From positions 1,085,050-1,099,192 of the forward strand of contig KQ481938.1 in assembly GCA_001430745.1 (NCBI GenBank): a DNA stretch of 14,143 bases. Reading direction: 5' to 3'. Each line of letters begins with the position of its first letter. The stretch's first letter is position 1. The DNA is from Auxenochlorella pyrenoidosa (Eukaryota; Chlorophyta; Trebouxiophyceae; Chlorellales; Chlorellaceae). The position numbers and the translations under genes were made by a program. Shown here piece after piece: positions 1 through 7,869 of this stretch. The notes below the pieces were generated by a model, which had not been told where the DNA came from, did no database searches, and saw nothing but the letters and a program-made list of their open reading frames with translations.

Positions 1-449
1 GGAAGGCTTCCTTCGCATGAGCTCGTGCAACAGAGGACCCCACCTTGCTGCGCCCATGCTTTGCAAAATTTGGGAAAACACTCTGCTAGAATTCCTACTA
101 CGCCCTTCATCACTTTCATCACTCTACATGGGCAGATTTACACTTCATGCAACAGACAATAGAATGGTTGGCCGATCGCCACGTGCGTGTTTGGGGTGCA
201 CGGCCTCAGGCAGCGTCAACACGCAAGCGCGGCGAGGGACGGCATGGACTCTGCAAGGCACAGCAAGAAGGCCTACATGGGGAAAGGGTTGGAAAATACA
301 GGCATGCACGCATGGAGAAACAGGCGAGCGCCAAACAGCGCGGCGACGGGTGTGGAGCTGTGGTACAGAGGTGGGCCAGGTACACCGCTAGAAAATGGGG
401 CAGGGCCGAGCTGCCCTCCGACTTGGGATGCAGATGCTGCAGACAGGCA

Positions 450-458
450 TGTAATAAA
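450..458 (+). terminator. candidate poly(A) signal, plus strand
   Basis: TGTAA at 450-454 overlaps AATAAA at 453-458. TGTAA is the common chlorophyte poly(A) signal. If used, it would end a plus-strand gene lying mostly to the left of the window. No plus-strand coding exon is visible in 1-449, so that part would be 3' UTR only. A chance match is quite possible. Confidence 0.25.
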
Positions 459-895
459 ACGAACCAGCCAAAGCAGAGGGCGCCAGATGACAAGCGGCAT
501 AAGGGCAGAAAACGAAGCGTTATGAGGGCGCGTGAGAAGGCATGCCGTAAGGACAGTAGCCAGTCCCCGCTGAGGAGAGATGATGTGGAGGTGGACGCTG
601 GGCTGTGTGCATGACTGGAAAAAACAAGGCGCGGCCAGGGGCCTGGGCATGCTGACACCGGGGACCAATGGAACAGGGCTAGAAAAGCAAGCTGGAGAGG
701 ACGGGAATTAAAGCAGAGCAGTGGAGCACGGCAGGGGAAGGGAGGGAGGCGCCGGAGCAATACAAGAGAAGGAGAGGCGGGAGACAATGCCGCTCTGGAT
801 GGTCGGGGGGTCCTGGATGGGGTGGTAGGGCCACCGGGCAGCGCTGTTGAGGGAAAAAAAGTGCAGTTCAGTTGCATGACTGCACACAGCCAAGT

Positions 896-924
896 GGGGG
901 GGGGGGGGGGGGGNGGGGGGGGGG
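896..924. repeat. poly-G homopolymer with one ambiguous base
   Basis: A 29-nt run of G is interrupted only by an undetermined base at 914. It lies in the 3' flank of the minus-strand gene, where it reads as poly-C. The true length is uncertain, because such runs are prone to sequencing and assembly error. Confidence 0.9.
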
Positions 925-1106
925 TGCAGCATGTGATGTCCTGTGCATGTGTGGTCAGGGGGAGGGCGATCTGAGCACGAATCAGGCCTAGAATGCACAG
1001 TCCCAGCCTGACTGAAGCGGAGCGCTAGCCGCCCAGCAGGCTGAGAAGGGGCGCGATGGCCTGGGCACAGGGCCGCGCCAGGCGCACCGGCGCGCCACGC
1101 GGCGCC

Positions 1107-4100
1107 TCACACCACCACCACGGCGGGCCAGCTGGCGGCGCAGGAGGGGGCGGCGCCCATGGCGGAGGCGGACACGTGGCGGATGATGGGCACGCGGCTG
1201 TGCGACTGGTAGGAGGAGATGTTGCGCTGCAGCTCCGCAATCTTCATCAGCTGCGGGCAGCGAGGGCAGGTGGGGGGGACACGGGGGGAGAGGGTGAGCA
1301 GGCGGCGCCAACGGAGGGGCAGGGCGTGCTAGGCGGTTGGCAGGAGGGCTGTGTGTTTCCTCTGCCAATGCCAGCACAGCACGCCAGGAGTGTGCTGGCA
1401 CAGAGAGCGGTGCATGCGGGTGGTGCCACAGGATTGGGGCGCTGCCAGGGGCAGAGCAGCAGCAGGGCTGAAGGGCTCGGCAGTGAGGACGCGACCATCG
1501 TGCACAGCATGAACAGACGGCGGCACCGGGAGGGGGCATAGGCCGGGTGCCCTCACCAGGCTGGTGAAGTCGGCCTCGCGCCGGGCCAGCAGCGCGGCCA
1601 GGCGCCGCTGCTCTGCCACCGAGCGGTACAGCAGGACAGCCATGATGCCGCATGCGCCGCCCAGCGCCAGGGCGACCTGCGCGTTGGGGGGCAAGCGCAG
1701 CGTGCAGGTGCGCGATCCTGGGGCGGTGCAGAGTGAGCCAAAGGGGCGGCAGGTGCCACCGAGGGCTGGTGCACCCATGTTTGCCGGCAGCAAGATTGGT
1801 ATTGTTTTTTTTGCTTAACGAGAGGAGAGCATGGCAGTGCAGGTTGGGCTTTGCACCAGGCATGCTGGAAGAGCAGTGGGTAATCGGCCGCAGGTGCACA
1901 GAAGCAACCGAGCTTGAGAGCCGGGCGCTCCATGCCTGCCCACCTTTGCCCAGGGGATCCGCTTCTCCAGGCCAAAGCTCTTGCGCGCCTGCAGCACCGC
2001 TGCCTGCACGCGCTCAGCAGAGGCGGCAGCCTTGGAGGCCAGCTGGCCAAGCCCAGCCGGCAGCGGCGCCAGGTGCGCTTGGGCCTGGACCTGTAGGCGC
2101 AGGCAGTGGCCAGGGAGCAACACGGCAGGTCTGATGCTCGCAGACAGGGGCCAGGGCGCCAGCAAAGCGCACAGCTTGGAAGGGCGCCAGCAAAGGCAGC
2201 CACGCATCACACCCTGCAGAGCCCGGCCGAGTGCTTCGGTCACTCTTGGCTAGCTAACCCACAGGGTGGCTCAGCATGAGCCAAGTGGTTGCCAAGGGGC
2301 TGGGCGGGTGCGCACCTGCAGGGTGCCCACCAGCTCTGCAACGCCACGCGCAACGTGCTGCGCGACCTCGGCGCCAGCTGGCACGATGCGCGCCAGGTAG
2401 GCGGTGAACGAGGCGGCCAGGGCGCGCAGGTGGGAGGAGGCGGCGCAGTAGGCGCCGCGGGCGGCGGCAGCCAGCGTGGCGGCGGGCGCGGCGGCCAGCA
2501 GGTGCAGCGAGCCGTGCACCGGCTTGACGGCAGACGCCTTGCCGGCCAGCGCCAGCTCAGCGGCGTCGGCCTCGCCGCCCTCCAGGTCGCCGCCGCCGTG
2601 CTTGCCGTGCACGCCGTGCCCGCTGTGATCCGGGTCGGGCTCGCCAGCTGCCATCATGTCCTCGATGTACGAGTCGTGATCAGACAGGGCGTCGTGGGTG
2701 CCATCCTGTGCGAGGGGCAGCGCCAGGGAGCAGCAGGGCGTGATCTCAAGAGGGCAAGAGGAGTGGCAGGGGTGGCCAGTCCAGGCCGACGGAGCCAGCC
2801 GCACAAGCACAGGCCTGCCCGCAAGCCGCAGCTGTTTCAGAGTGCCTGGCACCGCCCCTTCTGCACTGGTCACTCCACAAAAAGTGCCACGACCTCCCCC
2901 AACGCCTGAAAATCCCCCCTTCCCCAGGCCTGCATGCCCCCAGCCACCTGCGACAGGCTGTACAGGTCGTGGCCAGAGGCGCGGGAGGAGGTGTGCTCAA
3001 ACGATGAGCGGGGGGTGCTTGATGTGCTGCCCGGCTCGCCGGCAGCACCGGCCACCACGCCAGCCAGCGGGCCCTGGGCCGGCAGCACCAGCGAACCAAA
3101 CGGCTGCGGCTGCTCAGGCTCGGCCTTGGGTGCCGCATCGGGCTCCGCTGCTGGCTTGGCATCGGGCCGCGGCACGGGCGGCAGGTCCAGTCCCGCAGAG
3201 GCAGCGGTCTCTTCAGCCTCGGCACGCTGCCGCGCCGAGCGGAAGGCGTCGGCAGCGAGCGCGGCTGCGGCGCGAGCAGCGGCCGCCACGCCACCACTGG
3301 CAGCGCCGCCGCTCACGGGGCCTGCCTCTGCATCGCTGTTGTAGCCCGAGGGCTGCAGGCTTTGCGGGCTGCTCCCGCAGCGGCTGTGCGCACCATGGCT
3401 GAGCAGCTCCCAGTCAGAGTGTGGAGAGGTGTCGAGCGACCAGCGGCGGGCCTCGGACTCGGCATGCAGCGGGCCGGTCTCCACTGACGGCAGCCCCAGC
3501 CCCGAGCTCAGCGCCGGCTCGCCACGCGGCAGCTCTTGCAGTCTTTGCGCCGCAGTCTGCAGGGAAGGTTGTTGGAAAAGGTGGCAAGTGAGCTGTGCAG
3601 GGAAGCTGTGGATGGCCACGCGGAGGCTGCAAGAGCGCGGTGAGATGCGGGGGCACAGGAGAGTGGCGCAGGAGAGGGTTTGCCAGCATGATCTGTCGGC
3701 GCAGCGACGTCTTTCTGACGCACCTGAGGCTCAGGGGAGGGGCTGTGCTCCTCCAGAATAGGGATTTCAGGCAGCTCGGGCACGTCCATCGGGCTTGCGC
3801 CTTTGTACCTGCGCAGAGGCCGAGCGGGGCAGTCACATATGCTCACAATTTAAAGTGGGGATCGTGAGGCAGCTGGCCGGCCGGATGAGCAGCCGTGTCA
3901 GGAGGGCGCTGAGCGCGGGCGCAGGCCAGACCCGGGCACTTGCGTCTGGCCTCGGCGCCGGCTGCCACAGATGCTGAGCATCACATAGAAGTGCACTTCA
4001 CCCTGGTCGGGTCGCTGCGAGACAGGCAGAAACATTTCTTGTCGCACGGTGCTGGCCGCCTGTCCGGCCGCCCTTCTGTCGCCACCTGAAGGGTGGTTTG

Positions 4101-4370
4101 CCTCCCCAGATCGTCAATAACAGAAGAGGAGGGCCGCACCTGCCCTGCTGCCGGCGGGCTCCTCGTCACGCTAGCTTGTGGCCCTGGGCGGCAGTCTGCT
4201 GTCCAGGCCAGGTTAACACCTGGCGGCCAGTACAGGCAGAGATGATAGGGCCGCTAATAGTACAGGCGACGGGCATAGCGCTCCGTGAAGGCCTTCTTGC
4301 CCGAGGCAGATGGAGCCTCATGCAGATGCGCGTGTTGCACTCTCTGGACAGGCACTTCAGCGCTCGACAT
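1107..4370 (-). CDS. Unrecognised single-pass membrane protein, Ala/Ser-rich, with C-terminal coiled coil (7 exons)
   Basis: Exons, minus strand: 4370-4264 (tentative), 3808-3724, 3556-2948, 2705-2316, 2090-1944, 1676-1557, 1250-1107. Joined they give about 533 aa ending at TGA 1109-1107. Donors are CAG|GTGCGT, CAG|GTGGCT, CAG|GTGCGC, AAG|GTGGGC and CTG|GTGAGG; acceptors all end in CAG. Every intron after the first is phase 0. Residues about 37-300 are Pro/Ser/Glu/Ala-rich and acidic, so probably disordered. An Ala-rich helical part follows. A hydrophobic segment (VALALGGACGIMAVLLY, about 447-463) is probably a membrane span, followed by a charged heptad-like helix (about 464-498) and a conserved-looking RVPIIRH block. 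The first exon rests on a weak donor (GTACTA). If it is wrong, translation could begin at ATG 3789 in exon 2 (MDVPELPE), giving 491 aa. I do not recognise the family. Location and role are unknown; an organelle or ER membrane anchor is only a guess. Confidence 0.7.
1557..1676 (-). other. Exon 6 of the 1107-4370 gene: membrane segment and start of coiled coil
   Basis: This 40-codon exon encodes the hydrophobic span and the following RSVAEQRRLAALLARREADF helix. The acceptor used here is CGCAG|GTC at 1679-1677, because it keeps phase 0 with the upstream AAG|GTGGGC donor at 1944. Another CAG at 1717-1715 would extend the exon in the right frame for the span but breaks phase with the donor. Confidence 0.7.
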
Positions 4371-4969
4371 TGATTTATACCTTGGCAGAAGCCTTCTCCG
4401 TCTCTCGGGCTGGGCGGCATGTAGAGGCGCCGCCGGCGCCTGCAGCGCTACAGGCTCCAGGGCGCCGGCGGAGCAGATTGACTGGATGCCTGTGTTGGAC
4501 TGGACGAGTGAGGAGACCTCGAAAGAATGTCCCCCCAATCACTGGCAGGCTGGCTTGGCCCAGCTGCATGACGAACGCCGCTTCACTCTGAAATTGAGGC
4601 CCTGATTTGAAAAGGCACGCGCTCTGTGATCGCCTTCCTGGGTCTTGATTCACAAGTTGAGGGTGCCTTCTGAACCATGGCAGGGCCTCAGGCCCGCGCA
4701 GCTTGGCCAGACGACACGAGAAAAGCTGGGGGAGGTAGGAGTGCGTTGCAGAATCGGCACAAGCAGCAGGAGGGGGACAAAGCAGCAAACAGGGGCACCA
4801 GGCTGGGCCGAAGCTGTGCAATGGTGGGGCTTCAAGCTTGCGAAGAAACGTTACGGCAGCATGGCAGTGCTGCCAGGCAGGTGGGGTGCAGGGCTGGGGC
4901 AGCCAGTCCAGGCGGCCATCACCCCAGCAGTTGGCGGTGGTGGCGAGATTTGCGGGGCGGGCGGGCTGC
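4371..4969. other. Intergenic spacer between two minus-strand genes
   Basis: This stretch should hold the 3' UTR of the gamma-CAL gene (right) and the promoter of the 1107-4370 gene (left). No TGTAA was found on the minus strand here, so the gamma-CAL poly(A) site is unplaced. A TATAAAT on the minus strand (4379-4373) sits only 2 nt upstream of ATG 4370. No exon could be supported. Confidence 0.5.
4373..4379 (-). promoter_or_regulatory. TATA-box-like motif
   Basis: Minus-strand TATAAAT ends 2 nt before the proposed ATG at 4370. A TATA box normally lies about 25-35 nt upstream of the transcription start. If functional, transcription would begin inside the proposed first exon and the start codon would be further downstream, for example ATG 3789. 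It may be a chance match. Confidence 0.25.
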
Positions 4970-7502
4970 TCAGAGCTCTGCGTTGGTGGAGCCCTTGTCC
5001 AGCTTGGTGCCCTCGGCCAAGGCAGCGCCGGGCTTCAGGATGGCCCGCAGGTTCTCCGCCTCGGCATAGGCAGAGGAGTAGGGGAGGAACTCTGCAGGAC
5101 GGGTCGGGAGTGCGGGCACGATGGGGTGGGGGTCGGGACGCCGCGGCACAAACCATGGCGCCTACGTTGTGAGGTGCGCTAGGCAATGTGCCAGCTGCAG
5201 ACACCCCTCGGCCGTGCACATGCGTGGGTACACGCTGGGACGCGTGCATGCAAGCCCTGCCATGCAGCGGCGCTGTCCAGCTGTGCGCACCCTCGGAGTG
5301 TGCATCAGCCAGGCGGAACATGCTGTTGGCCAGGGTGGGAATCTCCGCCTTCTGCAGGGTGGGGCGGCAAGCGAGTGGAGGCAAGGAAGCCAAGCATTGA
5401 GCACTCTGCGCAGCGCACCTTGCGGGCCTGACCCTGGCAATTTCTGCCTCTGCTGAAGCCAGGCGCGGGAGGCAGGACACGCAGGTTCGGTGCACAGCAG
5501 CGTAAGAGCAGCCGTCTGCAGGCTGCTACCCAGGCATGGGCTCCCAACTGTTGCACAACAGAGAAGCGGCAACACGCGCATGGCCGGCAGGCAGCCCAGC
5601 TGGGTGCAGCTGACTGCCAGCTGCGCGGCCGCTTGCCTCGCACGGCAGCAAGAGGCCGGAATTAAGCCCCAGCACTGCTGCGCCACCCTTGTCCCACCTC
5701 ATCCTTGGTCAGCTTGCGCACAAACTTGGCTGGGCTGCCTGCCCACAGCTCGCCAGAGGGTATCCGCCGTCCGGGCGGCAGCACGCTGCCTGGTGCCAGC
5801 ACTGCGGGGGGCAACCCGGTGGGCAGGAGCGCATGGGTCGGCGGCTGCGCTACAAGTTACAGAGAGCAGAGCGTGCCAGGCCCTGCCTGCAGCTGCCCGG
5901 TCAGAGGGCTTGCAAGGAGGTGCTTGCGCCCTGCTGCCTTGGCAGCACCAACCGTGGCCTCCAATCCCCTGCCACCGCCCCCGCCCACCCCATCCGCCCA
6001 CCCGCCCACCCACCCACACCCACCCCGCACACCCCACCCCATCCGCCCACCCACCCACTGATCCATCCACAACCGGCACACACCCTGCATGCTCTGCAGT
6101 GCAGCCTCACCCGCATTCTTCTCCACCAGCGAGCCCTCCAGAAGCACACACTTGTCGCCCACCACCGCCTCGTCCTCCACCGTGGTCGAACGCAGCAGGC
6201 AGCCCTGGCCGATGGTCACGTTGCGGCCGATGATGGTGGCGGCGGGCAGGCCCGTGGGCGAGGAGCTGCAGCGGGGGTGGTGCCAGCGCAGGGCGGTGGC
6301 TTGAAGGCGCGGTGGAGCGGGAAGCAGCGGCGGCATACTGCTGTGCAGGGGCCAGGCAGGAAGGAAGGGCGGCCTTGGCAAATAAGCAAGAGCCGTCCCG
6401 CCCAGCAAGCTGCTGAGCTGGGTTATGGCTTCACTCTCAGGCTGCTGCTGCCGTAGCTGCTCTCGTTGCTGTGTTGCTGCTGCGGGAGTGGCTAGTCCCA
6501 TTGCTGTGCTGCTGCTTTTGTGGCTGCTCTCTTTGCCGGACTGCCGTACTGCTGCTGCCGCTGCTCTCGATGCGGTTTGGTTTTGCCAGCGGTGGGGCCT
6601 CACCGAGCAGCGGTGATGACGGTGCGGTCCTGCACGTTGGTGAAGGCACCAACCTGCAGCACGCAGGCACCCCAGTTGCTGGCCTCCGCTTGGTTGAGCA
6701 AGGAAGCAGCGGCGGCGGTGTGGCCAAATGTTCAGGGTTTTCATGAGCACTGCTTGGTCTCCATTGCGCAGTTATGCCGCTGCACCACCGCAGCCCTTCT
6801 CACCTTGACGCGGTTCAGGTCGCCGCGCAGCACGCAGCCATACCAGATGGAGGTCTGTGCAAGCGGGATGAGGGGGCGGTGGGCGAGAAATGCAGCTGGG
6901 GTCAGGAGAGCGAGCGTGGCACAGCACCGCTGCGTGCCTGGATGACTGTCTGTTCTCTTGGTCCTGCAACGCCTCTGTGCAGAGACTGCAAGTCCACACC
7001 ATGCAGCTCCTCTCCTGCCTCCATAGGAAGTTCCGCGCTAAACGCCCACCCCCTGGATGAGCAAGCAGGCACCTCGACCCACTGATGGGACAGGGCCGCA
7101 CCCACCCGCTCATACAGGTCCACATCGCCCACAACGACGGCATTGGGTGCCACCCAGGTGTCTGGCGCCGCGGTGGGCACACGGTTGCCCAAGATGATGA
7201 ACTGCCGCTGCCTGCAAAGTCCGCGGCAAGGTGGTGGCCGGTCGGGCACAGACCGCGGCGGCGGCAGCGGCAACGAGCACAGCGACCCACAGTCGCCCGC
7301 ATCGCGCCTCAGCGTGTTCTCCCCTGGCTCACCTGTTGTACAGCTCCTCCTCAGGGTGCACAGGCGCGCGGGCAGCTGCTGTGGAGGTCACTGCGCGCGC
7401 CCAGACCCCAGGGGCTGCTACAGATGTGGAGGGCTGGCAGATCTCTAATGCCGCGGCCCCAGGGGCCAGGCGCTGCGCCAGGAGTGCCGCAGCGCGCCGC
7501 AT
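4970..7502 (-). CDS. CAL: Mitochondrial gamma-carbonic-anhydrase-like subunit of respiratory complex I (8 exons, complete)
   Basis: Exons, minus strand: 7502-7333, 7211-7106, 6854-6804, 6653-6604, 6265-6111, 5801-5698, 5351-5291, 5091-4970. They join in frame (819 nt, 272 aa plus TGA). Residues 1-45 are Arg/Ala-rich with almost no acidic residues, a typical mitochondrial presequence. The rest is a left-handed beta-helix of hexapeptide repeats: APNAVVVGDVDLY, TSIWYGCVLRGDLNRVKVGA, FTNVQDRTVI, TIIGRNVTIGQG, TVEDEAVVGDKCVLLEGSL, then VLPPGRRIPSGELWAGSPAKF and a C-terminal helix. The SSPTGLP insertion and the ELYNRQRQFIILG start match plant gamma-CAL proteins rather than catalytic gamma-CA. In plants these trimerise with gamma-CA on the matrix side of complex I. 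Arg102, Asp104 and Gln117 of the ancestral site remain, but the three zinc-histidine positions carry Thr123, Gln146 and Arg151, so zinc-dependent catalysis is unlikely. ATG 7502 is the first Met of the presequence. Confidence 0.93.
5981..6060 (-). repeat. G-rich intronic tandem repeat in gamma-CAL intron 5
   Basis: The plus strand reads as runs of CCCACC and CCCGCC, with a unit ACCCCATCCGCCCACCC occurring twice (from about 5988 and from about 6036). In the transcribed orientation this becomes many GGGT and GGGC blocks separated by 1-3 nt, which fits the G-quadruplex pattern. It lies inside the 309-nt intron 6110-5802. Confidence 0.8.
6441..6570. repeat. Imperfect CTG/CAG trinucleotide-rich tract in gamma-CAL intron 4
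   Basis: On the plus strand, clusters of GCTGCTGCTGCC, TTGCTGCTGC, GTGCTGCTGC and GCTGCTGCCGCTGCTCTCG recur within about 130 nt; the sense strand is CAG-rich. The tract lies wholly inside the intron 6603-6266 and seems to be a degenerate microsatellite, not coding. Confidence 0.65.
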
Positions 7503-7869
7503 AGTGGCACGGACACCTCCCTGCTGCGCAAGCCTCTTGCAGCACCCCGGCAACGTTTGCACCTGCACGTACACGCCTGTCACAGGTTGGGTTCGACAAA
7601 AGAGTCGCTGCCAGCCTGGCCAGCATGATGCGGCCGGCAGGAGACCGCTGGGCAGGCTCCATCCTGCTGTTTGCCCTCCCAGATCGCTTTGATCGCATTT
7701 CTCTTCCCGTGAGCGACACCTCCGGCCCCCAACGCCTCTGGCGCGCTCAAAACACCTGCCGCTGGCACTTGTTTGCTGTCGGGGGAGGCGCAGCACGGAT
7801 CACAGAGATCAGTAACCGCCTGCAGTCACCTGTGCAAGGGCTGAAGCGCTAGCAGGCAGTGCAGCGGCG
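7503..7869. promoter_or_regulatory. Divergent promoter region between gamma-CAL (-) and the 7870 gene (+)
   Basis: The two start codons are 367 nt apart and point away from each other, so both promoters and 5' UTRs must fit in this gap. I see no clear TATA box. A short direct repeat around GATCGCTTTGATCGCATTT (7682-7700) is the only notable local structure. The minus-strand open frame continues upstream of ATG 7502 as far as 7796, but that part lacks coding-like composition. Confidence 0.6.

Larger units (their letters stand above)
1..1106. other. 3' flanking / intergenic region
   Basis: No coding exon could be supported here. The long open frames on both strands lack domain-like composition and are what high GC produces by chance. 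The stretch next to the minus-strand gene (below 1107) is probably its 3' UTR and flank. The only TGTAA on the minus strand is at 142-138, which would make an unusually long 3' UTR of about 965 nt. On the plus strand TGTAA (450-454) overlapping AATAAA (453-458) could end a plus-strand transcript entering from the left. A homopolymer G run with one undetermined base sits at 896-924. Confidence 0.5.

Noticed and set aside
206..877. 223-codon minus-strand open frame
   Set aside because: It is rich in Ser, Pro, Cys and Leu without any motif, and fits no splice pattern. It reads as 3' flank.
988..1899. 303-codon minus-strand open frame
   Set aside because: It is out of frame with the supported exons 1250-1107 and 1676-1557 and crosses two introns.
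4098..4605. Overlapping plus-strand open frames
   Set aside because: They have no motif, no good splice context and no neighbouring plus-strand exons. They lie opposite the putative first exon of the minus-strand gene.
5981..6060. CRISPR-like or satellite array
   Set aside because: The units are very short C-rich repeats without spacers of constant length, inside a eukaryotic intron.
7503..7796. N-terminal extension of gamma-CAL upstream of ATG 7502
   Set aside because: The frame is open, but the sequence is not coding-like and the presequence starting at 7502 (MRRAAALLAQRL) is typical for mitochondria.
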